64,000 nucleotides of DNA from Massilia sp. IC2-278 (GCF_020708045.1 NZ_JAJFES010000010.1:62001-126000); one strand, 5' to 3'. Positions 26,271-37,614 are shown, counted from the stretch's first letter. Numbers and translations: made by a program. Notes: generated by a model from the letters alone, not told the origin.

Positions 26271-27608
26271 ATGTTCCGAGTTCGCACCGCCGCAGTCCGC
26301 AAGACCGTTACCGCCTTCCTCGCCGCCCTCGTCATGTTGCCGGGCGTGGCGATCGAACAAGAGCTCCAGCTCGACTACCGCATGAACGAACGCGTCGTGC
26401 AGGTTCCTGCCGGCCGCGACAACCGCGCCATGCTGGAAACCACCGTGTTCCAGCCGAACGGCCAGGGTCCCTTCCCGCTGTTGATCATCAACCACGGCAA
26501 GGACCCGGGCAGCCCCAGCGCCCAGCCGCGCGACCGTTTCTACTACATGGCCGCGGCCTTCGTGAAGCGCGGCTACGCCGTGATGGTGCCGATGCGCCAG
26601 GGCTTCGCCAACTCGACCGGCCGCTACCGCGACCGCGGCTGCGACATGACCACCAACGGCTACCTGCAGGCCGAGGACATCCGCTCGGCGGTGGAGTACG
26701 CCCGCACCCAGCCCTGGATCGACAGCGGCCACATCGTCGTTGCCGGCCAGTCCTACGGCGGCCTGGCCACGATGGCGCTCGGCACCGAGCAGCTTGCCGG
26801 CGTGCGCGGCCTGATCAACTTCGCCGGCGGCCTGCGCGACGACAGCGCCGGCTGCGGCTGGCGCTCTTCGCTGGTTTCGGCCATGGCTGAGTACGGCGCG
26901 AACAACAAGATCCCGAGCCTGTGGATGTATGGCGAGAACGATTCGCTGTTCGGGCCGGACCTGGCGAACCGCATGCACGAAGCCTACGTGGAAGCCGGCG
27001 GCAAGGGCCGCCTGGTCGAGTTCCCCTCGTTCAAGCGCGATGCCCACGGCATGCTGGCCAGCCGCGACGGCGAAAAGATCTGGCTGAAGGACACGATCGC
27101 CTTCCTGAAAGGCGTCGGCATGCCGACCGAGGTGATCTACAACGTGCCGCCGCCGCCGACCCCGGCGCGTACCAACTACGCAACGGTGGACGACGTCGAG
27201 GCCGTGCCCTTCCTGTCGGAAAACGGCCGCCGCGCCTATGCCGACTATCTGACCAAGATGACGCCACGCGCCTTTGCCGTGTCGCCGAGCGGCGCCTGGA
27301 CCTGGGCCGAGGAAGGCGAGGCGCCGGAAGCGCGCGCCCTGGCCACCTGCTCGGCCAAGAGCAGCCAGCCCTGCAAGCTGTATTCGGTGGACGACTACGT
27401 GGTCTGGAACGGCGAACGCATCGACGCCGCCGAGCGCGCCACGATGATGGCATCGGCATCGTCCGCCGTCACGGCCCCGGCCGACCCGAACGCGCCGGGC
27501 GCGGTGGGCAGCACGGTGCCGGCGGCGCAGGCCCAGCCACAGGCGGGCGCGGCGGCCAATGCATCGGCCAATGCAGTGGCAAACCCGTCGGTTTCCGAAG
27601 CGCACTGA
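26271..27608 (+). CDS. Secreted alpha/beta hydrolase (dienelactone hydrolase/prolyl-peptidase-like)
   Basis: A 445-aa protein. A signal-like N-terminus (FRVRTAAVRKTVTAFLAALVMLPGVA) precedes an alpha/beta-hydrolase domain (about 25-290). The segment FPLLIINHGKDPGSPSAQPR would form the oxyanion region. The nucleophile elbow is VVAGQSYGGLATMALG (GxSxGG); the acid is probably in MYGENDSLFGPDL and the His in FKRDAHGMLA. After about residue 300 there is a second small region with a CSAKSSQPCKLYSVDDYVVW motif, then a 60-residue Ala/Pro/Val-rich tail. The substrate is unknown; esterase or peptidase action in the periplasm is likely. Confidence 0.8.
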   Translation: MFRVRTAAVRKTVTAFLAALVMLPGVAIEQELQLDYRMNERVVQVPAGRDNRAMLETTVFQPNGQGPFPLLIINHGKDPGSPSAQPRDRFYYMAAAFVKRGYAVMVPMRQGFANSTGRYRDRGCDMTTNGYLQAEDIRSAVEYARTQPWIDSGHIVVAGQSYGGLATMALGTEQLAGVRGLINFAGGLRDDSAGCGWRSSLVSAMAEYGANNKIPSLWMYGENDSLFGPDLANRMHEAYVEAGGKGRLVEFPSFKRDAHGMLASRDGEKIWLKDTIAFLKGVGMPTEVIYNVPPPPTPARTNYATVDDVEAVPFLSENGRRAYADYLTKMTPRAFAVSPSGAWTWAEEGEAPEARALATCSAKSSQPCKLYSVDDYVVWNGERIDAAERATMMASASSAVTAPADPNAPGAVGSTVPAAQAQPQAGAAANASANAVANPSVSEAH

Positions 27609-27631
27609 TTCAATCCAGCACGCTTCGTCAA

Positions 27632-27664
27632 GCCATCTGCGCACGCTCCTGTTGCGCAGATGGC
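27632..27664 (+). terminator. Perfect 12-bp stem hairpin between two hydrolase genes
   Basis: GCCATCTGCGCA (27632-27643) and TGCGCAGATGGC (27653-27664) are exact complements around a 9-base loop, 24 bases after the hydrolase stop. There is no T tract, so it may end transcription weakly or protect the mRNA 3' end. Confidence 0.5.
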
Positions 27665-27750
27665 CGCTAAGGCATCCGCACACGACCTGGCGCAAACCGG
27701 CGCCGCGGTCCCGCTCCGACAATGTGGCAAGCGACCTCCCGGACCTTGCC

Positions 27751-28932
27751 ATGCCACGCTTTATCCCCTTCCTGTTTTCATTGCTGATGCTGGCCCTGCT
27801 GCCGTTCGGGTCCGCGCGCGCCGCCAACAACGATCCGGTGGTGCTGGTGCACGGCTTCCTCGGCTTCGGCCCCGAACAGTTTCCCGGCACCGGCTACCTG
27901 TACTGGGGCGGCTACCACGACATCGCCTCCCACCTGCGGGTCTATAAAGGCCCGCGCATGGTGGTCACCGCCACCGTCGGCGCCATCAGCCCGAACTGGG
28001 ACCGCGCTGCCGAACTCTACGCGCAGATCAAGGGCGGTTGCGTCGACTATGGCGCCAGCCACGCTCGCACGCCTCCCGTGCGCGAGCAAAAGCCGCCTGG
28101 CAAATGCTGGGCCGCCGACCATGCCCGCAATCCCGAGGGTTACCCGCTGGCGCTGTACCCGGCCTGGGACGCCGGCCACCCCATCCACCTGATCGGCCAC
28201 AGCCAGGGCGGCACCACCATCCGCGCGCTAATCGAGCTGCTCGAGCACGGCGCGCCCGGCGAAGGCGACGGCGAGCTGTACGCGGGCGGCAAGACCGGCT
28301 GGGTGCGCAGCGTCACCACCTTGTCTTCCCCGCACAATGGCACCACCCTGCGCGACGCCGTGCTCGACATCCTGCCCCAGCTGCGCTCGCCGCTGCGCGA
28401 CTGGTTCCAGGCCGGCATGTGGAGCTGGGAACTGGCGCCCGACGGCGCGCGCAGCTTCAACCTGTGGGCGCGTACCTCGCCGCATGTGGTGTATTTTTCC
28501 CTCGGCACCCAGGCTACCGAAGCCGGCGCCTGGTGCTGCAACGGCACCGACCGCGCCATCGCCCCGATCCAGGCCTCGAACTACCAGTACCCGCGCATCG
28601 ACATGTTCCCGTACTACAAGACCTATGCCGGCGAATGGATCGTGCCCTCGCTGCGCCAGCACGGCATGGGCGGCTACACGCAAAGCGCGCCGGGCCGGGT
28701 GCGCATCGACAGCGAGTGGTTCGCCAACGACGGCGTGGTGAACACGGTGAGCATGCGCGCACCAAGCGGGCACCCGGTGCGCGACTACGACGGCACGGCG
28801 GTGCGCGGCAGCTGGAATTATCTCGGCACCTACCGCGGCTACGACCACTTCGACATCCTGAACTGGCCGAACAAGGGGCCGTCGGCCGATCCGATCTACG
28901 AGCGGATCAGCGACATCATTTTTGGATTGTGA
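27751..28932 (+). CDS. Secreted triacylglycerol lipase (staphylococcal/Geobacillus-like, family I.5 type)
   Basis: A 393-aa exported lipase. The signal peptide is MPRFIPFLFSLLMLALLPFG to SARA, after which NNDPVVLVHGFLGFGPEQFPG gives the oxyanion HG motif. The catalytic Ser is in HLIGHSQGGTTIRALIELL (GHSQG). SSPHNGTTLRDAVLDILPQL, NDGVVNTVSMRAPSG (acid Asp) and YRGYDHFDILNW (catalytic His) are in the order and spacing of family I.5 lipases, and the residues around CVDYGASHARTPP and ADHARNPEGYPL could form the family's metal region. Length agrees. It is separated from the upstream hydrolase by a hairpin and converges on a hybrid kinase gene with only 12 bases between stops. Confidence 0.85.
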   Translation: MPRFIPFLFSLLMLALLPFGSARAANNDPVVLVHGFLGFGPEQFPGTGYLYWGGYHDIASHLRVYKGPRMVVTATVGAISPNWDRAAELYAQIKGGCVDYGASHARTPPVREQKPPGKCWAADHARNPEGYPLALYPAWDAGHPIHLIGHSQGGTTIRALIELLEHGAPGEGDGELYAGGKTGWVRSVTTLSSPHNGTTLRDAVLDILPQLRSPLRDWFQAGMWSWELAPDGARSFNLWARTSPHVVYFSLGTQATEAGAWCCNGTDRAIAPIQASNYQYPRIDMFPYYKTYAGEWIVPSLRQHGMGGYTQSAPGRVRIDSEWFANDGVVNTVSMRAPSGHPVRDYDGTAVRGSWNYLGTYRGYDHFDILNWPNKGPSADPIYERISDIIFGL

Positions 28933-28944
28933 TCGGGCATGCGG

Positions 28945-30849
<1,905 letters not shown>

Positions 30850-31134
30850 GGACGGTGGCAGAGCGCGGCGCAGGAAGCAGGATAGTAAACGTCTTATGAT
30901 AACTCCAACTTCCACCCTGCGGCCACGCGAACCTGCTCTGCCGCGCCGCCCGCCTCTCCAGCTCGTCAATACCGATTTGGCTCGATCGTTTTGCAGATCG
31001 TTCCCGCAGCGTTTCCAGCTGCCTTATTTCGCGGGAAAGCGGCGCCTTCTTTCGCCTTTCTGCATGTCTTTCAGGCTAAAATGTCGGTTCCGTAACCCAG
31101 CCGTGCCTGGCTCGCATCGATCTCAGGCCCACAC

Positions 31135-33384
31135 ATGACTTCAGGACCCACCGTACCGCTCGACCTGTCCAGCTGCGACAAGGAACCGATTCGCACGCCC
31201 GGCAGCATCCAGCCGCACGGCTTCCTGCTGACCCTGTCGCCGCAGCTGACCGTGCTGCAGGCCAGCGCCAACCTCGGCCGCTGGCTCGGCATCGAGGCCG
31301 ATGCCGCCATCGAACGCCCGCTGCCTGAGGTGATCGGCGAGACCGCCGCCTCCCGCCTTGCGCCATCGCTCGAAGGCGGCAAGCTCGGCAACCGGCCCTT
31401 CTACCTCGGCACCGTCACCGCCGCCAACGGCCAGCACCTCGACGTCCTGGCCCATGCCTGGGACAGCGTGCTCATCGTCGAATTCGAGGCCGTCGAGCGC
31501 GACGCGCCGGCCGGCTTTCGGGAACTGTATCCGCTGCTCGGCGACTTCCTGCTGAACGTCAACGACAAGGCCTCGGTCGAATCGCTGGCGACGCTGGCGG
31601 CCCACCACGTGCGCAGCGTCACCGGCTACGGCCGCGTGATGGTCTACCAGTTCGACCCCGACGGCCACGGCCACGTCATGGCCGAATCGAAGGAAGACGA
31701 TTACGTGTCCTATATGGGCCAGCGTTTTCCGGCCTCGGACATCCCGGCCCAGGCGCGCGACCTGTACACGCTGCAGCACATCCGCCTGATCCAGGACGCC
31801 AACTACGTTCCGGCGCCGCTGGTGCCGGAACATAATCCCGTGACCGGCGCGCCGAACGACCTGTCGTTCGCGGCCCTGCGCAGCGTTTCGCCGGTGCACC
31901 TGCAATACATGCGCAACATGGGCACCCTGGCCTCGATGTCGGTCTCGCTCATCGTCAAGGGCAAGCTCTGGGGCCTGATCTCCTGCCACAACGCCGGCCC
32001 GGCCCCGCTCGAATTCGAAAAGCGCACCGCCTGCGAACAGCTGGGCCAGGTGCTGGCGCTGTGCATCGAGTCGCGCGAAGACGCCGCGGAACTGACCTTC
32101 CGCCTCGAAGTGCGGCGCATGATGGTGGAAATGCTCGGCAACCTCACCAAGGGCGCCGACATCACCGACAACATGCGCGGCGTCTTCCCCGAGCTGCTGC
32201 GCTTTGCGCGCGCCGGCGGGGTCGCCATCGTGGCCAACGAGCGCGTGCTGACCTATGGCGACACGCCCGACGACGAAGCCATCGACGCCATCGTCGCCTG
32301 GCTCGAACAGCAGGGCCACGGCGCTGAGGTCTTCCAGAGCGACGCCCTGGGGACGGTCTGCCCCGCCGCCACGGGCCTGGAGCGCAATGCCGCCGGCCTG
32401 CTGGCGATGCCGATCTCGCGCGTGCACAGGCATTACCTGCTGTGGTTCCGCCCCGAGCGGGTGCACACCATCGAATGGGCCGGCAATCCGCGCGGCAAGG
32501 ACACCGACCCCTCGGACGTGCCGACCCAGCTCAGCCCGCGCCTCAGCTTCGACGCCTGGCGCGAGGAAATCCACGGCGTCAGCCTGCCCTGGCACGTGGC
32601 CGAAGTCGAACTCACCAGCGAATTCCGCAGCGCCCTGCTCGGCATTGCCCTCGAGCGCGCCGAACAGATGGCCGAACTGGCCGAGGAACTGGGCCGCGCC
32701 AACAAGGAACTCGAAGCGTTTTCCTACTCGGTGTCGCACGACCTGCGCGCCCCGCTGCGCCACATCGTCGGCTTCTCCGACCTGCTGCTCGAATCGAGCG
32801 GCAGCGAAGACCAGACACTGCGCCAGCGCTTCCTCACCAACATCAAGGAGTCGGCCCGCCTGGCCGGCAAGCTGGTCGACGACCTGCTGAGCTTTTCGCA
32901 GATGGGCCGCGCGGCCCTGCGTCCGGTGGAAGTCGACATGTCGCACCTGGTGACGTCCTGCATCGACAAGCTCGGTCCCGACCTGCAGGGCCGCAACATC
33001 GACTGGCAGATCAAGCCTCTGCCGCGCATCGTCGCCGATCCCACCTTCCTGCACCTGGCTATGCTCAACCTGCTGTCGAATGCGGTGAAATTCACCGGCG
33101 GGCGCGACCCGGCCGTGATCCGCATCTGGGCCGAGCAGGATGCCGTCGAGACCGTGTTCCACGTGGCCGACAACGGCGCCGGCTTCAACATGGACTACGT
33201 GCACAAGCTGTTCGGCGTGTTCCAGCGCCTGCACCGCATGGAAGACTTCCAGGGCACCGGCATCGGCCTGGCCAACGTGCGCCGCATCGTCGAGCGCCAC
33301 GGCGGCCGCGCCTGGGCCGAGTCGATCCAGGGACAGGGCGCCACTTTCTCCTTCAGTATCCCGCGCAAACTTGCATTACCTTAA
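31135..33384 (+). CDS. Bacteriophytochrome histidine kinase
   Basis: A 749-aa red/far-red photoreceptor. The N-terminal PAS carries Cys14 (SSCDKEPIRTPGSIQPHGF), the position where bacteriophytochromes attach biliverdin. The GAF domain (about 140-310) contains GYGRVMVYQFD, the PASDIPAQAR motif and LRSVSPVHLQYMRNMG. The PHY domain (about 320-495) has the tongue motif PRLSFDAW. The kinase part begins with SYSVSHDLRAPLRHIVGFSD (phospho-His), followed by an ATPase domain (HLAMLNLLSNAVKFTGG, ADNGAGFNMDYVHKLFGVF, GTGIGLANVRRIV). It is followed 12 bases later by a response regulator. No heme oxygenase gene lies nearby, so biliverdin must be made elsewhere in the genome. Confidence 0.97.
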   Translation: MTSGPTVPLDLSSCDKEPIRTPGSIQPHGFLLTLSPQLTVLQASANLGRWLGIEADAAIERPLPEVIGETAASRLAPSLEGGKLGNRPFYLGTVTAANGQHLDVLAHAWDSVLIVEFEAVERDAPAGFRELYPLLGDFLLNVNDKASVESLATLAAHHVRSVTGYGRVMVYQFDPDGHGHVMAESKEDDYVSYMGQRFPASDIPAQARDLYTLQHIRLIQDANYVPAPLVPEHNPVTGAPNDLSFAALRSVSPVHLQYMRNMGTLASMSVSLIVKGKLWGLISCHNAGPAPLEFEKRTACEQLGQVLALCIESREDAAELTFRLEVRRMMVEMLGNLTKGADITDNMRGVFPELLRFARAGGVAIVANERVLTYGDTPDDEAIDAIVAWLEQQGHGAEVFQSDALGTVCPAATGLERNAAGLLAMPISRVHRHYLLWFRPERVHTIEWAGNPRGKDTDPSDVPTQLSPRLSFDAWREEIHGVSLPWHVAEVELTSEFRSALLGIALERAEQMAELAEELGRANKELEAFSYSVSHDLRAPLRHIVGFSDLLLESSGSEDQTLRQRFLTNIKESARLAGKLVDDLLSFSQMGRAALRPVEVDMSHLVTSCIDKLGPDLQGRNIDWQIKPLPRIVADPTFLHLAMLNLLSNAVKFTGGRDPAVIRIWAEQDAVETVFHVADNGAGFNMDYVHKLFGVFQRLHRMEDFQGTGIGLANVRRIVERHGGRAWAESIQGQGATFSFSIPRKLALP

Positions 33385-33396
33385 AGACATTCCATC

Positions 33397-33852
33397 ATGC
33401 TAAAACCCATCCTGCTGGTCGAAGACAATCCACACGACCTCGAACTGACCCTGGTGGCGCTGGCGAAAAGCCAGCTCGCCAACGAAGTCGTGGTGGTGCG
33501 CGATGGCGCCGAGGCGCTCGACTACCTGCTGCGCCGCGGCGAATTCGCCGAGCGCCCCGAAGGCAACCCGGCCGTCACCCTGCTCGACCTGAAGTTGCCG
33601 AAGGTCGACGGCCTGGAAGTGCTGGCCGAGATCCGCAAGACCGGCTCGCTGAAAAGCATGCCGGTCGTGATGCTGACCTCGTCGAAAGAAGAACAGGACC
33701 TGGTGCGCAGCTACGAACTGGGCGTGAACGCCTACGTGGTGAAGCCGGTCGACTTCAAGGAATTCGTGCGCGCGATCGCCGACCTGGGGATTTTCTGGGC
33801 GGTGCTGAACGAACCGCCACCGGGCTCGCACCGCTACGTGCGTCCGGCCTGA
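33397..33852 (+). CDS. Rcp1-type single-domain response regulator
   Basis: A 151-aa receiver without an output domain. The acidic pocket is in LLVEDNPHDLELTL, the phospho-acceptor is Asp64 in VTLLDLKLPKVDGLEV, and the conserved Thr and Lys follow (VVMLTSSKEEQD, YVVKPVDFKEFV). The insertion LRRGEFAERPEGNPAV before the Asp is typical of Rcp1-like regulators paired with phytochromes. It starts 12 bases after the bacteriophytochrome stop, so it is almost certainly its phosphorylation partner. With no output domain it must pass the signal on by protein contact or to an HPt protein or kinase not seen here. Confidence 0.95.
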   Translation: MLKPILLVEDNPHDLELTLVALAKSQLANEVVVVRDGAEALDYLLRRGEFAERPEGNPAVTLLDLKLPKVDGLEVLAEIRKTGSLKSMPVVMLTSSKEEQDLVRSYELGVNAYVVKPVDFKEFVRAIADLGIFWAVLNEPPPGSHRYVRPA

Positions 33853-33862
33853 GCCGGGCTGC

Positions 33863-35515
33863 TCAGGAAGCCCGTGCGCCGGCGGCGACTGCGCCGGCGC
33901 TCCTGCCCGCGCCGTGACCTGGATTACGGCGCAGCAAATGACGGATGCGCGCGCTGAGCGCGTCCGGATGGTACGGTTTCTGCAACAGGTGCACCGAAGC
34001 GTTCAGCTTCCCCTCGTGCGCCAGCACCCCTTCCGCATAACCCGAGGTATACAAGATCTGCGCGTCCGGCAGGTGGCGGCGCAGTACCTCGCCCAGCTGC
34101 AGGCTGCTCACCGGTCCCGGCATGATCACATCGGAAAACACCAGGTCGATGTGGCGCCCGGTTTCGATCAGCGCCACCGCCGCGGCGGCATCGCCTGCCT
34201 CCAGCACGTCGTAGCCGAGCGCGGAAAGGATGGCGCAGGTGGAACTGCGCACGTCGGCCTCGTCTTCCACCACCAGGATGGTTTCCAGCCCGCCGCATAG
34301 CGGCTGGTGTTCGGACGGGGTGGCGGCCACCGCGTCGGTCTTGCTGCGTGGCAGGTAGATGCGCACGCTGGTGCCCTGGCCGATTTCGCTGCGCATCAGG
34401 ATCTCGCCGCCCGACTGCTTCACGAAACCATAGGCCATCGACAGCCCCAGGCCCGTACCCTGCCCCACCGGCTTGGTGGTGAAGAAGGGTTCGAAGGCGC
34501 GCTGCAGCACCTCGGGCGGCATGCCCTTGCCGGTGTCGGCGATCTCGATCATCACGTAGTCGCCGCCCGGCACCTCGGGCGGCACGCCGCCGTCGGTGCG
34601 CACGTTGAGGGCGCGGATGGTGAGCGTGCCGTTGCCGTCCATTGCGTCGCGCGCATTGATGGCCAGGTTCAGCAATACGTTATTGAGCTGGTTCGGGTCG
34701 GCCAGGGTGCTGCCCAGCGCGGCGTCGATCTCGGTGACGATGCGCGCGCCGGGGCCGATCACGCGGCGCATCATGTCGTCCATCTCGCGCAGCAAATGGC
34801 CGGGATTGAGCACCACCGCCTGCAGCGGCTGGCGCCGCGCGAATGCCAGCAGGTGCGAAGACAATTTGGCGCCGCGCTCGACGCCGGACAGCGCCATTTC
34901 CACGCGGGTGCGGCCGGCATCGTTCAGGCCGCCGACCAGTTTCAGCAGCTGCAGGTTGCCGCCGATGATCTGCAGCACGTTGTTGAAGTCGTGGGCGACG
35001 CCGCCGGTGAGCTGGCCGATGGCTTCCATCTTCTGCGCCTGGTTCAGGGCCATCTGGCTGGCGGCCAGCTCTTCCTGGCTGCGCCGCAGCGACACGAAGG
35101 CCTGGTCGCGCTCGCGCCGTGCCACGCAGGCGGCGCTGTGGTACTGCACGCGCGCCACCAGCTCGCGCGCGTCGGGCCACTTGACCATGTAGTCGTTGGC
35201 GCCGGCGGCAAAGGCGCGCGCCTTGATTTCGGGATCGTCCTCGGACGAGAGCAGGATGATGGGAACGTGTTCGGTTTCCGGATTGGCGCGCATCAGGCGC
35301 GTGAATTCGAAGCCGTCGATCTCGGGCATGCGCAGGTCGACCAGCACCACGGTGCAGCCGATTTCCGCCGCCAGGCCGACGGCGCGGCGCGCATCCGACT
35401 CGTAGCGCAGCACGTGCTTGACGCAGGTACGCAGTCCATGCTCGATGATCTGCTGGGCGAACGGCTCGTCGTCGATCAGGAGAATGGAGCAGCTACTGGT
35501 TTCGTCTTCAATCAT
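33863..35515 (-). CDS. REC-HisKA-HATPase-REC hybrid histidine kinase
   Basis: A 550-aa cytoplasmic kinase with a receiver at each end. REC1 (about 10-125) has Asp60 in VLVDLRMPEIDG. A coiled linker (RRERDQAFVSLRRSQEELAASQ) leads to HisKA with His175 (GQLTGGVAHDFNNVLQII) and the ATPase domain (NLAINARDAMDGNG, ADTGKGMPPEVLQRAFEPFF, GQGTGLGLSMAYGF). REC2 (about 415-530) has its Asp in DLVFSDVIMPGP. There are no membrane helices. Receiver-headed kinases are often controlled by another kinase; the convergent neighbour (10-base gap) is the phytochrome/regulator pair, so it may read the light signal. This link is inferred from position. Confidence 0.92.
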   Translation of the reverse strand: MIEDETSSCSILLIDDEPFAQQIIEHGLRTCVKHVLRYESDARRAVGLAAEIGCTVVLVDLRMPEIDGFEFTRLMRANPETEHVPIILLSSEDDPEIKARAFAAGANDYMVKWPDARELVARVQYHSAACVARRERDQAFVSLRRSQEELAASQMALNQAQKMEAIGQLTGGVAHDFNNVLQIIGGNLQLLKLVGGLNDAGRTRVEMALSGVERGAKLSSHLLAFARRQPLQAVVLNPGHLLREMDDMMRRVIGPGARIVTEIDAALGSTLADPNQLNNVLLNLAINARDAMDGNGTLTIRALNVRTDGGVPPEVPGGDYVMIEIADTGKGMPPEVLQRAFEPFFTTKPVGQGTGLGLSMAYGFVKQSGGEILMRSEIGQGTSVRIYLPRSKTDAVAATPSEHQPLCGGLETILVVEDEADVRSSTCAILSALGYDVLEAGDAAAAVALIETGRHIDLVFSDVIMPGPVSSLQLGEVLRRHLPDAQILYTSGYAEGVLAHEGKLNASVHLLQKPYHPDALSARIRHLLRRNPGHGAGRSAGAVAAGARAS

Positions 35516-35623
35516 CCGTACGACCTTATCTGCTTTCAGGGTCCTGTTTTCTTATTGCTTTTCTTGAAGGGTTAATTTTACACCAAGGGGCCTGCCCCGG
35601 CTCATCAAAATCGACAATTGTGC

Positions 35624-35648
35624 GCCGCACCCTTGTGTGCGGCTTTTT
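35624..35648 (+). terminator. Rightward intrinsic terminator without an upstream gene
   Basis: GCCGCAC, a 6-base loop, GTGCGGC and TTTTT form a good rho-independent terminator. The only sequence upstream on this strand is the 108-base gap after the divergent kinase start, and the HNH gene begins 48 bases further on. It may end a short leader or small RNA. Confidence 0.65.
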
Positions 35649-35695
35649 CGCCAATACATTGTATTGACTATGTTTTTTTGCATTTCGGAGAGCGC

Positions 35696-35995
35696 ATGAC
35701 AGAGCCGGTATGCCCTTTATGTCCTCTATGCGGCCGCGAACTGGGCACGGTCAACATCGACCGTCATCACCTCGTGCCGAAGAGCCTGAAGGGCAAGGAA
35801 CAGTTCCCGATCCATAAGATCTGCCATCGGAAAATCCACTCGGCCTTTACCGAGCGCGAGCTGCTGCGCAGCTACCATACCTGGGATGCCTTGCGCGGCC
35901 ATGAGGAGATCCGCGCCTTCATCGAGTGGGTCGCGCGCAAGCCGCCTGAGTTCTATACACGTACCTTTACATCGAACGCCAAGAAGCGCAAGTGA
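35696..35995 (+). CDS. Small HNH-endonuclease-like protein
   Basis: A 99-aa protein. The ATG at 35696 has GGAGAG upstream. The N-terminus has two zinc-type cysteine pairs (VCPLCPLCGRELG), then the HNH-like core: NIDRHHLVPKSLKGKEQFPIHKICHRKIHSAF, in which the His-His and later Cys/His residues would bind zinc and metal. Single HNH proteins of this size nick or cut DNA, but many are of unknown role. It is single, between a hybrid kinase and an amidase, with no phage or restriction genes nearby. Confidence 0.8.
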   Translation: MTEPVCPLCPLCGRELGTVNIDRHHLVPKSLKGKEQFPIHKICHRKIHSAFTERELLRSYHTWDALRGHEEIRAFIEWVARKPPEFYTRTFTSNAKKRK

Positions 35996-36021
35996 GATAT
36001 CGCCTTTTGTACTAGCTCTGA

Positions 36022-36044
36022 CAATAAATTTGACGAATTTATTG
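36022..36044. promoter_or_regulatory. Perfect 9-bp inverted repeat upstream of the amidase gene
   Basis: CAATAAATT and AATTTATTG are separated by TGACG, 31 bases before the amidase start. The 23-base AT-rich palindrome is typical in size for a TetR- or GntR-type operator. No such regulator is encoded nearby. Confidence 0.5.
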
Positions 36045-36075
36045 CATAATGGATAGAACCCTTGAGGAACTGTCC

Positions 36076-37602
36076 ATGAATTTCACCGAATACGTCCAGT
36101 TCGATGCCAGCGCGCTGGCCCAGGCTGTGGCCCGCCGCGAGGTCAGCCCCGATGAACTGCTGCGCCTGGCGCTCGATCGCAACGCCGAAGTACACGGCCG
36201 CATCAACGCCGTCTGCCGCATCATGGAAACGCAGGCGCGCGCCCAGCTGGCGCGTCCCCTCGGCGGACCACTGGCGGGCGTGCCCTTCCTGATCAAGGAT
36301 GGCGTGCAGGACTATGCCGGCGTGCCGACCAGCTCCGGCAGCCGTGCGATGCGCAACGACGTGCCGGCCGAGCACGCGGCCGTGGTGCGGCGCTACCTCG
36401 AGGCCGGCCTGGTCGTGTTCGGCAAGACCAACCTGCCCGAGTTCGCACTGAAGGCGGTTACCGATTCGCAGCTCCATGGACGCAGCAGCAATCCCTGGAA
36501 CCTGGAGCGCACGCCGGGCGGATCGAGCGGCGGCGCGGCGGCGGCCGTGGCGGCAGGCATCGTGCCCATGGCGGCCGGCAACGACGGCGGCGGCTCGATC
36601 CGCATCCCGGCCGCCTGCTGCGGCCTGTTCGGGCTGCGGCCATCGCGTGGGCGGGTCTCGAGCGGGCCGGCGATCGGCGAAGTCTGGTTCGGCGCGTCGA
36701 GCGAAGGCGTGCTCTCGCGCAGCGTACGCGACTCGGCGCTGGCGCTCGACATCCTGCAGGGCGCCGAGCCGGGCGATCCCTTCGTCATCGCGCCGCCGGC
36801 GGGATCGTACGTCGAGCTGATGCGGCGCGATCCGGGCAAGCTGCGGATCGGCTTCAGCACCGCGTCGCCGATCGGCACGCCGGTCCACCCGGAAGCGGTG
36901 GCGGCCGTGCGGCGCGCCGTGCAGCTGCTGCGCGGGCTCGGGCACGAGGTCGAGGAAGCCGCACCCGAGATCGACGGACAGGCGCTGGCGCAAAGCTACC
37001 TGCACGTGTATCTCGGCCAGGTGCCGGCAATGGTGGCGCGCGCCCGTGCACTCGGGGCCAGGGCGCGCGACGTGGAGCTGATGAGCCGCTTGCTGGCGGC
37101 GCTGGGCAGCGCGGTATCCGGCGCACGCCTGACGGCGCAGCTGGCGCAGTGGAACGCATTCGGACGCGGCCTGGCGCGCTTCCATGCGCGCTACGACATG
37201 CTGCTCACGCCGACGCTGGCTGCGCCGCCCTTGCGGCATGGCGCGGGCGATCCGCCGCGCGGCGAACGCATCGTACTCGAGCTATTGGAGCGCAGCGGCG
37301 TGCTGGGGATCGTGGCGCGGCTTGGCTTGCTGGAAGGGACGGTGAACCGGCTTGCGCGCGACAGCCTGCGCTTCGTGCCGTTCACGCAGCTGGCCAATTT
37401 GACGGGCACGCCGGCGATGTCGGTGCCCCTGTACTGGACCACCGACGGGCTGCCGCTGGGGGTGCAGTTCGTGGGGAGGTTCGGCGCCGAGGACCAGCTG
37501 CTGCAGCTGGCGCACCAGCTGGAAGGGGCGGCGCCGTGGTTCGACCGGTTGTCGCCGCTGGCGCGGGACGAAAGCGCCAACTCCGTAGTCCCGACCGCGT
37601 GA
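36076..37602 (+). CDS. Amidase, amidase-signature family
   Basis: A 508-aa enzyme of the amidase-signature family, which hydrolyses carboxamides with a Ser-cisSer-Lys triad. The catalytic Lys is in GVPFLIKDGVQDYAG, the cis-Ser in RTPGGSSGGAAAAVAAG, and the nucleophile Ser in GNDGGGSIRIPAACCGLFGLRPSRGR. The ATG at 36076 has GAGGAA 8 bases upstream; an earlier ATG at 36049 has no ribosome site. Without gatB/gatC neighbours it is not the glutamyl-tRNA amidotransferase subunit. The substrate is unknown. Confidence 0.9.
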   Translation: MNFTEYVQFDASALAQAVARREVSPDELLRLALDRNAEVHGRINAVCRIMETQARAQLARPLGGPLAGVPFLIKDGVQDYAGVPTSSGSRAMRNDVPAEHAAVVRRYLEAGLVVFGKTNLPEFALKAVTDSQLHGRSSNPWNLERTPGGSSGGAAAAVAAGIVPMAAGNDGGGSIRIPAACCGLFGLRPSRGRVSSGPAIGEVWFGASSEGVLSRSVRDSALALDILQGAEPGDPFVIAPPAGSYVELMRRDPGKLRIGFSTASPIGTPVHPEAVAAVRRAVQLLRGLGHEVEEAAPEIDGQALAQSYLHVYLGQVPAMVARARALGARARDVELMSRLLAALGSAVSGARLTAQLAQWNAFGRGLARFHARYDMLLTPTLAAPPLRHGAGDPPRGERIVLELLERSGVLGIVARLGLLEGTVNRLARDSLRFVPFTQLANLTGTPAMSVPLYWTTDGLPLGVQFVGRFGAEDQLLQLAHQLEGAAPWFDRLSPLARDESANSVVPTA

Positions 37603-37614
37603 AATGGCGCAACA

